The notes under the pieces: model-generated
What the model saw: only the letters and a program-made list of their open reading frames with translations
Told to the model about the DNA's origin: nothing
The model's database searches: none
Source: a virus
Virus record (IMG/VR): IMGVR_UViG_3300013101_000027
Span: 1-40,871 of that record
Direction: 5' to 3' (one strand)
Length of the DNA: 40,871 nt
In this document: positions 1 through 9,200 of the stretch, in pieces
Position numbering within the stretch: the first letter of the stretch is position 1
Layout: every line of letters starts with the position of its first letter
Position numbers and translations under genes: made by a program

Positions 1-95
1 GTTTTGGTTCTGCTAGGCAATGTATAGAGCAGGGTAAATTAATAGCACTGACCGATTTGGAAATGTATATAGCTGGGGAGACGGAAGGTGATTAA
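1..95 (+). CDS. C-terminal end of a gene cut by the window start (probable DUF551-like protein)
   Basis: An open frame enters from the left edge (codons from base 3) and ends at TAA 93-95, giving about 30 residues without a start codon. Joining the last base of the window to bases 1-2 gives a serine codon and continues, in the same frame, the DUF551-like gene that runs off the right end. I therefore read this as the last part of that gene on a circular molecule, with a total near 137 residues. The join is inferred. Without it, this is simply an unidentified C-terminal fragment. Confidence 0.5.
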   Translation, partial: FGSARQCIEQGKLIALTDLEMYIAGETEGD

Positions 96-112
96 AGAAG
101 GAAGCAAGTAAA

Positions 113-289
113 ATGGATATCAAAGACTTAGAATGGAATGTAGCGCTTGCAGAAAATGAATGGTGCAGGCTAGACGGTTATTTAATAGGCACACTAAATA
201 AAGATCAATATAAAAAAGCATCGGAATTAATGGAGCTTTTTAGAGAGACTATTAAGACAGTAATAGACGATGCACGAGACGATAATTAA
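113..289 (+). CDS. Small hypothetical protein, 58 aa
   Basis: ATG at 113 follows an AAGGAAG purine stretch about nine bases upstream. The product is 58 residues, acidic and probably helical, ending in a charged DDARDDN tail. It lies 17 bases after the preceding stop, in the same direction as the downstream nuclease, so it belongs to the same operon. I recognise no family. Confidence 0.6.
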   Translation: MDIKDLEWNVALAENEWCRLDGYLIGTLNKDQYKKASELMELFRETIKTVIDDARDDN

Positions 290-304
290 AGACGGAGATA
301 TATA

Positions 305-376
305 GTGAGTATACAGATGAATCAAAATAATAACGATATACAGGTGAATATCAGTAACTTACAAGGACTTAACTGA
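305..376 (+). CDS. Possible tiny peptide, 23 aa
   Basis: GTG at 305 follows GGAGA by six bases. The 23-residue frame is Asn/Gln-rich and ends at TGA 374-376, just before the nuclease gene. It fills the gap between two genes in the same direction. It is too short to confirm by composition, so it may be a leader peptide or spurious. Confidence 0.35.
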   Translation: MSIQMNQNNNDIQVNISNLQGLN

Positions 377-392
377 TAAAAAAGGAAATGAA

Positions 393-1076
393 ATGACTAC
401 AGAATTACCCCCTCAAGGGACGCTCGCCATGATCGACGAGGAATTAAGACAGAGAAAAGAAAAAAAAAGAAGCTATCTAGGGGCCTCCGTGCTTGGGTAT
501 GCCTGTGATAGACGGGTTTGGTACCATTATCATCTGCCCGAAAAGCAAACCCCTGTGGGGGCGAGATTGAGACGCATCTTTGATATGGGTCACATGATTG
601 AAGAATACCTTGTCAATATTTTGACGAAAACAGGAATGATAGTCTGGGATAAGAAAGAAGACGGATCTCAATTTGGCTTCGTGGATGGAGAAATTGCCGG
701 CCATTGCGATGGGATTATTAAAAATATACCAGAAAGCAGCAAGCCCCACTTATTAGAAATCAAGACCATGAACAAAAACTCTTTTAGCAAGGTAAAAAAA
801 GAAGGAGTTAAACTGGCCTTTCATCATTACTTCGTGCAAATGCAAGTTTACATGTTGAAGCTGAAATTAGAAAAGGCCCTATTTATATCTTATTGCAAGG
901 ACAACAGTGAGCTATACCAAGAACGTATTGATTTTGATCCTGTGGCTGCTGGCCACTATCTTAACAGGGGCAAGGAGCTAGTAGATAAGTCAAAGGAACC
1001 TACTAGAAAATTTAAATCTTCTGCATATTTTGAGTGCAAGTTTTGCCCGTTTCGAGAGGAGTGTTGGAAATGTTAG
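393..1076 (+). CDS. Cas4/RecB-like PD-(D/E)XK exonuclease with Fe-S cysteines
   Basis: A 227-residue nuclease. The PD-(D/E)XK core is visible: H67, D106 in GHCDG, E122-x-K124 in LLEIKTMN, and a QMQVYM motif (149-154) matching the RecB-family QxxxY. C38 plus C215, C218 and C224 (CxxCPFxxxC) match the [4Fe-4S] cysteine pattern of Cas4 and AddB nucleases; C227 is an extra cysteine. Such proteins resect DNA ends. No CRISPR is present, so a role in phage recombination or DNA processing is more likely. Start ATG 393 follows AAAGGAAATGAA. The stop overlaps the csrA start. If the molecule is circular, it is downstream of the Sak4-like and DUF669 genes. Family assignment is firm; the role is inferred. 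Confidence 0.85.
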   Translation: MTTELPPQGTLAMIDEELRQRKEKKRSYLGASVLGYACDRRVWYHYHLPEKQTPVGARLRRIFDMGHMIEEYLVNILTKTGMIVWDKKEDGSQFGFVDGEIAGHCDGIIKNIPESSKPHLLEIKTMNKNSFSKVKKEGVKLAFHHYFVQMQVYMLKLKLEKALFISYCKDNSELYQERIDFDPVAAGHYLNRGKELVDKSKEPTRKFKSSAYFECKFCPFREECWKC

Positions 1077-1297
1077 TCATATCTAGAAGACCTGGTGAGT
1101 CCGTCGTAATCACAACAGCACATGGGGACCGGATAAGGATCACCGTAATACCCAAGACAGGAAGAAGGAGTTACCTTGGATTTTCCACGGAAGGTGATTT
1201 TAAAATTGTTCGGGAGGAGTCTCTCCTGGAGTCTGAGCTATTCGAGTTACCACTTCTGACGGCGGCGGTGGATCCTCGTAAAGGCCAAACTGATTAA
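1070..1297 (+). CDS. csrA: CsrA-like RNA-binding translational regulator
   Basis: A 75-residue protein starting MLVISRRPGES, the hallmark N-terminus of CsrA/RsmA. The RNA-binding arginine of the first strand (R6) and the VREE-type motif (R48 in IVREES, equivalent to R44 in E. coli) are present. The C-terminus is about 14 residues longer than the usual 61. CsrA dimers bind GGA motifs in mRNA leaders and change translation or stability. ATG 1070 is chosen because it aligns with family starts and has AGGAG eight bases upstream; it overlaps the nuclease stop. The last 98 bases overlap antisense with the end of the late operon. In a phage it could redirect host carbon metabolism or act on phage mRNAs (inference). 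Confidence 0.85.
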   Translation: MLVISRRPGESVVITTAHGDRIRITVIPKTGRRSYLGFSTEGDFKIVREESLLESELFELPLLTAAVDPRKGQTD

Positions 1298-3698
1298 GCT
1301 TGTTTAGCTTTTCCACCTTTTCATAATTAGATCTTTCCGGGTCGTCAAATATCTTTTTTCTAAGAGATGCCTTGATAGCATTATCGGTAACCCTACCGTT
1401 AATCCTTTTGTATGGATCATGGGATAGCATATCCGGCGTTGTTTGGTTTAGCATTAACATGAAATCTTCTAATTGCTCAGGATTATACTTGAGCATGTTT
1501 TCCCATCCCATTGCTATTTCCGGCTCTAGTTGGGCATTGATTTTGGCTATTGAGAATTCCTGGTTGTTGAGAAAATCCTTTGTGTTTCTAGCTAATGGAG
1601 TTCCTAGGATCTTCTCCTTCATTTCAAGTTCTTGTTCGGCCCTCTTCGCTTCCTGCATTTTCTGAACCATGGCCTGGTGCTGACTCATTTCTGGAGCAGG
1701 CTGTTCTGCAAAGGGTGATGATGGGCCCATGCCTTCTAGGTTTTGGTCCTCCATCGGATCGATCTCCCCAGCATTTGCTGTTGGATCAAACGCCTCTGTT
1801 TCGGCGGCCTGAACAAATGGACTCCCTCCTTCCGCACCTTGCATTGGTATGTCTTCTTGAATTGGCTCTTCCACGATGTCTCCCTCGGATTTTAACCCCC
1901 TGTCTGTCTGACTAAGCATATCGGTTAGCTCGTTTTCAAGCAGGGAGGCAACCGCCATTACCCCGCCTTTGGCACCTCTTCTAGCACCCCATTTAGAAAG
2001 ATTCTCAATATGCCCAAAGAGTTTACTTCCAAGGCTTGCATGACCATTAACAGGAGTATGAGCAAAAAGCTTGTTCACTTTTGTGTGTACAGAATCAGGA
2101 AGTCCTGGAAGGTACTCATCTAGCATTCTAAGAACAGTCCTAGACGCCGCAACCTTGGGACCATACATATAATCAGAGGCCTGAATTCGGCTCCCTGTTT
2201 CGGGGTCTACCCGGACCTTACCTAGATTTTTAGAGGCCTCACCACTTACATCTTCTTCAAAGATGAACTGTTCCGAAGCATCTTTTTTATATTTTTCATA
2301 GTTTGCTTTGTTTTTAGGCGAAACATTCTCAGTTATAAAATCTCTTAAAACCTTCCTAGCAACCTCTTTCGTCTCCTTCGCAACAGGTTGAATGTCTCCA
2401 GGTGCAGGAGCTTTTAATTCCTTGTTTATTCTTCTTACGACCGATTCAAAGTCCGCGAGTTGAGGGGGAACTTTTGATCCAAATTCTTCAAACATTTCTT
2501 TAACGACCGCTCTAACCTGCCTTTCTTTTTTTGCTGTATGACCAATCTTGTCTAGAGTGTCTCTAATTATTTTTTCAGCAGCGGGAGGAAGTACTTCTAC
2601 TACATCTCCAACTCTCTTTTTTATTTTCTTTTCACCAAACATCAATCCTGTTTCGGGGTCTTTCACTTGATGGGTTGAAACCTCTTCATAAGCAGGGACG
2701 GACTTCTTTCCCTTACCGGCCTTCGGAGTAAGGATTTCCCTTGCCATCAACTCATCATAGCCAACAGTCTGTCCTTCTATGGACGTATCAACACCTTTCT
2801 TTAATCTCTTTTGGGCAAGGTCTTGTCTGGCAGAAATATCTGAAGCATTAGGGGCACCACCTTTGCCCTGGATTTTTAGCAGAAGTCTTTTGTACCATGC
2901 TCTTTTGTTAATCCACTTCTGCTTATTCACATCGTAATCAATGTCCGCAGTCTTACCCTTCATTAGGCCCCTCTTGTTGGCCTCACCTAAGAATTTCTCT
3001 ACGAATGCTTCTCCCTCTTTTGCGCCACCTTTTGCTTTTTTTGCATTTGCCATGGTTTTCTTGGTGACACCCATAGTGCTTCCTGCTACCTGGGTTTCTG
3101 TTATCTTCATCGGGTTTAGACCCTGTATGGCCGCTCCTCCGGCAAGCCCTGTTACTGTCCCAACTCCAGTCCCTATAAGATCTTGAAGCCAAGAGGCATC
3201 CCCTGGCTGCATGAAATAACCTGTTGCCGATTCGATGGCCACTTGCTTCGCAGGGGTTGCTCCAATTGGGCCCAATATTTCAGCAGTGTATTTCCCTACA
3301 GGGTATTTATTTGAAAGGTCATTATAGATGGCCTCAACAGCTTGTTGGGTAAGTCTAAAAGATCGTTTTGCTTCTTCGTGGCTGAAATTTTTCTTCGGCC
3401 CATTCTTTATAGTTTGGTTTATCATGCTCTCTACATAAGAAAGTGACCCTGCCATTTGATCTAATGAATGCCCGGTAATAGCGAATGGGGCCATAAACAA
3501 AGTCCCTTTTATGATACTATCTATCATCGACCCACCAGGATCTCCCCCTGATGAGATGGCCTTAATGGCTTCCTCGAGCAGATCTTTTGAAAACTGCTTC
3601 TGCATATTCCCAATTTTCCTAAGACCCTTGTCTACAAAACCTTCCTCCTGAGAATCGGCTCTTTTTAAATCTTTCATAAGTTGTTTTTTGTCTGTCAT
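1200..3698 (-). CDS. Large internal virion or ejection-like protein, 832 aa
   Basis: Last gene of the late operon. ATG 3698 (MTDKKQLMK) is preferred over the upstream TTG because GGGAG lies just ahead of it. The product is mostly helical and charged. It has a glycine-rich hydrophobic stretch around residues 180-195 (GTGVGTVTGLAGGAA), a basic region near residues 215-300, and a Gln/Glu/Pro-rich region near 610-700. Large proteins with an internal hydrophobic patch at the end of a podovirus structural operon are commonly internal core or ejection proteins. No catalytic motif (transglycosylase, protease) is visible. Placement supports a virion role; function is unproven. Confidence 0.6.
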   Translation of the reverse strand: MTDKKQLMKDLKRADSQEEGFVDKGLRKIGNMQKQFSKDLLEEAIKAISSGGDPGGSMIDSIIKGTLFMAPFAITGHSLDQMAGSLSYVESMINQTIKNGPKKNFSHEEAKRSFRLTQQAVEAIYNDLSNKYPVGKYTAEILGPIGATPAKQVAIESATGYFMQPGDASWLQDLIGTGVGTVTGLAGGAAIQGLNPMKITETQVAGSTMGVTKKTMANAKKAKGGAKEGEAFVEKFLGEANKRGLMKGKTADIDYDVNKQKWINKRAWYKRLLLKIQGKGGAPNASDISARQDLAQKRLKKGVDTSIEGQTVGYDELMAREILTPKAGKGKKSVPAYEEVSTHQVKDPETGLMFGEKKIKKRVGDVVEVLPPAAEKIIRDTLDKIGHTAKKERQVRAVVKEMFEEFGSKVPPQLADFESVVRRINKELKAPAPGDIQPVAKETKEVARKVLRDFITENVSPKNKANYEKYKKDASEQFIFEEDVSGEASKNLGKVRVDPETGSRIQASDYMYGPKVAASRTVLRMLDEYLPGLPDSVHTKVNKLFAHTPVNGHASLGSKLFGHIENLSKWGARRGAKGGVMAVASLLENELTDMLSQTDRGLKSEGDIVEEPIQEDIPMQGAEGGSPFVQAAETEAFDPTANAGEIDPMEDQNLEGMGPSSPFAEQPAPEMSQHQAMVQKMQEAKRAEQELEMKEKILGTPLARNTKDFLNNQEFSIAKINAQLEPEIAMGWENMLKYNPEQLEDFMLMLNQTTPDMLSHDPYKRINGRVTDNAIKASLRKKIFDDPERSNYEKVEKLNKLNQFGLYEDPPPPSEVVTRIAQTPGETPPEQF

Positions 3699-3700
3699 GC

Positions 3701-5440
3701 CTACTCCCAACTATCTGGATTTGTCTTTTCACCGCCGAGGTACTTCACGACCTGATTACCTATTTTATAATATTGACCTTTTTTGGTCTCAGTATTCTTG
3801 CCGTATATGATGGGGTTTTTTCTACTTTGCCCCTTCCCTCTTTTCGGAGGAACATAACGGTCTTTTTGGGCACCCTTATATTCGGTCTCATCCTCTCCAT
3901 ACATCGGAGAGTGTTCCCCAAGCCACTTATCAAGTTCCTCATCGGTGGCCGAGGTTCTAGATCTAGACCTGATTTTGCTTCGGACGTTTTTCCTCGATCT
4001 CTTCCTGTTTTCTACGGTTCCTATTCTCAGGTTCTCGATTGCATCTTTTATGGCATCTCTTAGTTGTGGCGGAAGCCCTTCATCAGGTCTTAGCCTTTTG
4101 ATGTCTTCTTCAAAACCATCAAAAAGAGAATGTGCCTTGGCGATAAAATCAACATCAAAGTCAGTTAGCCGGCCTTTTTCAATGGCCCTAAGAACAGTCT
4201 TAACTGCCATCTTCTGAGTTCTTACGTTAGGTGAGTTGATCTGCTTCATGCCTGTCATAGTATCGCTAAACGATTGGTCATAAGCAGTGTTTATCTTGTC
4301 GTATTTATCCATAACCGGCTTAACTATAGAGGTATAATCTGATCTACTCACCCCTCTCAGCGGGGATGATTTCCCGGATATACCAATGTTCTGAGTATTC
4401 ACAGGCATTCCTGTCTTCCTATCGAATGCTTTTATTTCCGTCATACCTGTTTCGGGATTAACAACTCTTTCAAATCTAAGGTTAGAAGTTCCATCTGACT
4501 TTGATTCCGCTTTTCTATCCAACGCCGCCTGTTCGGCTTCGGCATCGATCATGGCCCTAGATGTGGCAAGACCTGTAGATGGATCTATCCCTCCCGAAAC
4601 TGCTCCCATCATAGCAGGGATTGCCCATGAGTTTTCATTAAGGAAGTCGGCAGCTCCGTGGGCTATTCCACTTAATGGAGATAGAGTGTCGGAAACTGTA
4701 TCGGCAGCACCGCCAAGCCAGTCAACCCCATCTTGGAGGGCCGTTTTTACCCAGTTCCCATTCTCATCTTGAACCATTTCACCTTCACCTTCTATTTCTC
4801 CTGCTTCTTCTTCTTCTTGAATGTCTTTCAGGCTCTGGTTTAGGTCGGCAGCTTCTGCCTGGTTTATTTTTTGAGTTATTTGAGATCTTACATCTGCTTC
4901 TTTTTGAGGATTTTTTATTCCTGTCCTTTCAACCAAGGCGTCTATCTCAGTAACCCTATCCATGGACTTCTTAAGAGGAGTGACTTCCTTCCCCGTAACA
5001 GGGTCAGTGTCTTTCGCTGTTGCCGCTTCAAGGGCAGTCATCGGTGGCTCTATTTCAGGCTCTCTATTTGCGGAGCCGTCTAGAGAAAGTTTTGTCATAA
5101 CCTCTTCTGTTGGTTTTATTTTGTTGGCCAATTCTACGGCCCCGGGAACTCCTTCCCCTCGAGGTCTCATTGGTATTCGTACATCAGTTGGCTCTGTTCC
5201 TGGTGCCCCTTTTGTAGCTTCAGCTTTTCTCACATCAGGCATTCTAATAGGGTGTTGAGGTTCATCAGATCCACGACCTAGCTCAGGGGCATTTGTGTTG
5301 AGGATAGCATCAAACAACACAGAGGCCGGACGTCTTTCCCTTTTAGCAGCATTAGGTCCGTCCTTTATTCTCGCTGCAAGCTTGCCCGTATCAGGGGCCG
5401 ATCTTTTTATTGAACCATTTAAGTTATCTGCCATTTTCAT
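3701..5440 (-). CDS. Putative internal virion protein, 579 aa
   Basis: A hydrophilic 579-residue protein, low in aromatic residues over its N-terminal half, with an acidic stretch near residues 205-225 and a short hydrophobic segment near 265-285 (NSWAIPAMMGAVSGG). The C-terminal 100 residues are basic (KRSRKNVRSKIRSRSR). The start ATG overlaps the stop of the previous gene (ATGA), and its own stop lies three bases before the next start. It sits between two likely internal virion proteins, suggesting a component of the ejectosome or inner core. No family recognised. Confidence 0.55.
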   Translation of the reverse strand: MKMADNLNGSIKRSAPDTGKLAARIKDGPNAAKRERRPASVLFDAILNTNAPELGRGSDEPQHPIRMPDVRKAEATKGAPGTEPTDVRIPMRPRGEGVPGAVELANKIKPTEEVMTKLSLDGSANREPEIEPPMTALEAATAKDTDPVTGKEVTPLKKSMDRVTEIDALVERTGIKNPQKEADVRSQITQKINQAEAADLNQSLKDIQEEEEAGEIEGEGEMVQDENGNWVKTALQDGVDWLGGAADTVSDTLSPLSGIAHGAADFLNENSWAIPAMMGAVSGGIDPSTGLATSRAMIDAEAEQAALDRKAESKSDGTSNLRFERVVNPETGMTEIKAFDRKTGMPVNTQNIGISGKSSPLRGVSRSDYTSIVKPVMDKYDKINTAYDQSFSDTMTGMKQINSPNVRTQKMAVKTVLRAIEKGRLTDFDVDFIAKAHSLFDGFEEDIKRLRPDEGLPPQLRDAIKDAIENLRIGTVENRKRSRKNVRSKIRSRSRTSATDEELDKWLGEHSPMYGEDETEYKGAQKDRYVPPKRGKGQSRKNPIIYGKNTETKKGQYYKIGNQVVKYLGGEKTNPDSWE

Positions 5441-5952
5441 TTAAAAAGTCCCTTCTGTTGGGGGGCATCCATCTGGGATAGCTGTGCCACCGAGGCCATT
5501 TGTTGGGCCCCATATCCTTGCTCTAATGTTGCAGCGTTGCTCATAAGGTTTGCTGACATCCTCTGATAGTTGCTTTCTGCTGCCATCTGCTCTTTATATC
5601 GTTGGTTAGAGGCAGTTTGTGAAGCACCTGTGGCTATTTGTGCCTGCTCCATTCCTGTTTGTCCGCCAAGGTTTCCACCTCGAACTCTGGCCTGCATGGC
5701 CGCTTGGTTTCCTCTTTGTCTGAGTTCAGCAGATGCTCCTGAGTATCTATCGAGCTGATCTTTTTGTTGTTGGATCCCTGTTTGCATCATATCGCCAACG
5801 CCGGCCTTATCTAGACCGCCCGTCAGTTCGGTAAAAGCTTCGCGTCCTTTTGCCTGCCCTGCTGTTAGGGCCGCTCTGGACTCTCTTGCTTTTCTCTCGG
5901 TTAGACTTCTGGCCGCGTTCTGTTGTTTTCTTGCTCTTCTCTTGCCACCCAT
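5437..5952 (-). CDS. Putative small internal virion protein, 171 aa (Ala/Gln-rich)
   Basis: 171 residues, rich in Ala, Gln and Gly, with a basic start (MGGKRRARKQQ) and long predicted helices. GGGAG precedes the ATG. Its size, helix-rich Ala/Gln composition and position just after the nozzle region resemble the small internal core proteins of T7-like podoviruses (gp14 type), but I see no diagnostic motif. Translationally coupled to the next gene by ATGA. Confidence 0.5.
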   Translation of the reverse strand: MGGKRRARKQQNAARSLTERKARESRAALTAGQAKGREAFTELTGGLDKAGVGDMMQTGIQQQKDQLDRYSGASAELRQRGNQAAMQARVRGGNLGGQTGMEQAQIATGASQTASNQRYKEQMAAESNYQRMSANLMSNAATLEQGYGAQQMASVAQLSQMDAPQQKGLFK

Positions 5953-5955
5953 TTC

Positions 5956-6282
5956 TTACTCCCTAATGATGAATAATCTTAAAAATGTTATATCTGCCGG
6001 ACCATTATTGATAATGGATATTTTCCTATCATCCCATATTGTTCCATCAGTTATGAACCCGTTCCCTTGTTGCTTCAAAACTAGCTTTCCAATCGGTACT
6101 CCCTTTAGTCGATGGGAGACAATAATCTCTGAACCTGCTGTAATAGTCAGGTCGCTTATGGTAATGATCTCGCCTTTTATATTATCTGTAAAAGTGAGGT
6201 TGGAGAGACCTGTGTTCAGTCTATCCATATTATCAGAATATGTGGTTTCTTTAAAGGCCCTTTCAAGATCTCCTGTCCTCAT
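5956..6282 (-). CDS. Small virion-associated beta-rich protein, 108 aa
   Basis: 108 residues with alternating hydrophobic positions, suggesting a beta-sandwich. The pattern SHRLKGVPIGKLVL followed by IWDDRKISIINN resembles small proteins found beside phage tail and fibre genes. Its ATG overlaps the nozzle gene stop (ATGA) and is preceded by GGGGG. Function unknown; a minor tail or decoration protein is the likeliest reading. Confidence 0.5.
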   Translation of the reverse strand: MRTGDLERAFKETTYSDNMDRLNTGLSNLTFTDNIKGEIITISDLTITAGSEIIVSHRLKGVPIGKLVLKQQGNGFITDGTIWDDRKISIINNGPADITFLRLFIIRE

Positions 6283-9200
6283 CTAACCCCCTTTGGTTTC
6301 ATCTGAGTTTGTTCCCACTCAAATTCAAATCCTGTCAGTAGTATTGCCTCATTTAAGTTGTTGTAAAATATCAATCTCATGCATTGGGCCTGAGTTATTT
6401 CAAACTTATGGTCATTAAATCTGACTTGTGAATCAAAGACCATGTCGAATTCTTCCTTATCAACGGGGTTCCAATTAATCTGAGTTTTAACAGTTAAGGT
6501 GAAATCTGGTGGAGTTACGGTCTTCATACTAAGGCCCCTTTGTGAGGGGATAGATTCAAAGTCTCTGGCCCTTAGAAGTGAATACGCATAGAAGTTAACG
6601 AACTTCTTCCTAAGAGAGGCCATATCCATGTCATACCAACCGGTCTTATAGAAAGCCTCAACAGAAACGTCATCTAGGTGGCTTTCTTCATCAACACCTT
6701 CATCAACAACAATAGCAACCCATCCTGTCGGGGGGGAATCTCCTAACACTGGTTGATCGAGTTGTATTTTCCCAGGCACCACATTTTTTACATAGAACGA
6801 GTCGTTGTCTGACAAGAAGGAAAAGTATCGGGCACCAAGATAAGTGTTTATATTAAAAACAATTAACTCTATCAACGATACTGAGTCTATGTTTGCAAAA
6901 TCAACTGTTATCATGTGGCTAGAAGTTGACGTTGGCTCTGTTGGTTGAGCTGACGGGTTCGCAAGGTCGGAAAACCAAATGTTCGTGGTATCGTTGGTGG
7001 CGTTATTTACTACAGATAAGTTAAACCCCTTTCCGGCGATAGCAGATGCATCCGTATCGGCCATATGGAATAAGACATTCTTTTTTTCAGTAATGACGTC
7101 CACGACCGTTAGGTTATCTACGTAATTGTTCCCCGGTTTTCTTATGATGTAGTCGTCCGCTATATATATTTGTTTTTCATAGAATGCCATAGGCCCTGTA
7201 ATAGAAAGATCAGACCAGATGTACCACTGCTTGAAATAGAAGTCGTAAATAAGAAACAGGGATTTCACAGGGGTAGTTGTCCCTTGGAGGTAGATAATGA
7301 TTCTTTCATTGAGAGGGTCTAGCTCACAGATCGTCTTTACCAAGTCAACTGATCCGGAGCCAAATAAAGGCTCATTGGCATCAGAGATCTCTGTCGGTTT
7401 GTTACCACCAACTACATGATATAGGCCCCTGTTGGACATAAACATCACGCCGTCTTCGACTTGGACTAGAGAGTTGTGAGCAATGCACCCAATTCCATCA
7501 GAGAGAGATTCCCTGACTTTATACTGCCCCTGTAGGAGAATCCCACTGAGCCAGAACACCCGCTCTTCCTTGAACATGAATACGTTATCTTGAGTGCCAT
7601 AAATAGCGGTCAACTCAGTTCCATCGTTTACCCCGATCTCTACGAAATCAAAGGGGGCAAAACTTTCCAATGACCCGCCAATTGAAAAGTCAGACCATAT
7701 TGTTCTGTTTTTAAACTTTATCAATGGAAGCTCATCGGGGTACTCTACATTGGATCCAATTAGATGATTTTGGTAATGGCCTAAGAACTTACATTTAGGT
7801 ATTTCTTGCTTGATAGTCGTGGTGTCATATAGATCATCCATAAACACGCCAGCTTCCATGTCGTCGATATCAACAACACTTACAACAATATCAGTGCTAG
7901 GCAACACTAGTCCATAATCACTATCCGGAGTTATGGCCAACTGTAGCTGTTGGTAATTGAACCACTCGTCTGGTGAACTAAAAAAAAGAATCCTGGTGTT
8001 GCCCATAGTTCCATCGTAGAACACGCCATTAGTGAACTGGAATCCAATCTTTGAGCTGTCTCTTAACAGCTCCAAGGTTACGTTAATAGACGTACCTGTT
8101 ACAAGAGAAACCCTTACAGGTTCATAAGCGTAAGTGGCTATAACATCTTTGTCTTGATAAGTGATTATGTAGATGATGTCGCCAACAACCACATTGTGAT
8201 CAGTAGACTTTATAGTTATAAACCCTGCTGACTTACCCCTCTCAGGCAAGACTTCATTGTCAACGTCTCCCCTAACATACAATGGTGCAAACTGATTATA
8301 CGGGGCTTGATAAAAGTCAGGGAGAGGAAAGGTGTAGGTAGATGAGTCTAGCTCTCTGTGAGTCCAGTGGCTGTTTATAATATTTAGTTTATCGTCAAGA
8401 TACGAATAGTAGTACCTGAAATGCCTTTGAGTAACAGAAGGGACTATTGGCAAAAATTCATCTTCTCCTGATTCTCTCCTTAGAAGCTCGGAATATCCTA
8501 CGTCTGTGTGTTGTGCGGTATCTCCATAAGGGACAAAAACCACTAGATCTGTTGAGGTGTCTGATCTTCCCATAATAGCGGCGGATCCACCCCATCTCTT
8601 TTCATTGCTATCGATAGATTCGGGGATCATTCGAATAACTGAAGAAGGGGAAGGGTTCTCAATGTCATCAAAAAAATCAGGCATTATATAAACAGCGCCG
8701 CCGCCAACCTCGCCGGAGGAATAAGAACAAACGACCAGGTCTGATTTTTGAGGTGCCCCTGTTTGGTCAACACTAACGAAGTCTCCAAAGTGTATTTCTG
8801 ATTCGTTGTTTGGAGACCCTCCAGGATATGTAGAGGAGTCAAATTTGGCCGCTAAAGATAGATCTTCATCAAGCGCATTAGGCCGATACCAATTACTAAG
8901 ATGATGACCTGTTGAGGCCACGCCATTGTCCATTGGAATGAAGGCCCCACTCTCTGACCTATGAAAACTACGGTGTATGAGTGTTCCTATGTACGTGTCC
9001 CCGGCATTATCAGCATTGGTAATCTCTTGGCGGAACAACCAATCATTACTCGGCCCAAGGTTGTAATGAAACCTGAGGACTTTTCCGTCCATGCCGACTA
9101 AAATTTCAGTTCTTTCATTGTCATCATTCATTCCCATAACAGACTTACCGAAGCCCTCAGAGGCTCCTCCCCATCCTGCTTCAAGCGATGTGTCTAGGAA

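Noticed and set aside
393-1076. Cas4-like nuclease as part of a CRISPR-Cas locus
   Set aside because: No repeat-spacer array and no other cas genes; the neighbours are phage recombination genes and csrA.
1296-1312. AAGCT-TGTTT-AGCTT followed by TT as a csrA terminator
   Set aside because: Five-base A/T-containing stem with a short T-run inside a coding region on the other strand; too weak to list as a feature.
4675-4953. Leu/His-rich plus-strand frame opposite the 579-aa gene
   Set aside because: Low-complexity reverse complement of an acidic coding stretch, no ribosome-binding site; a shadow.
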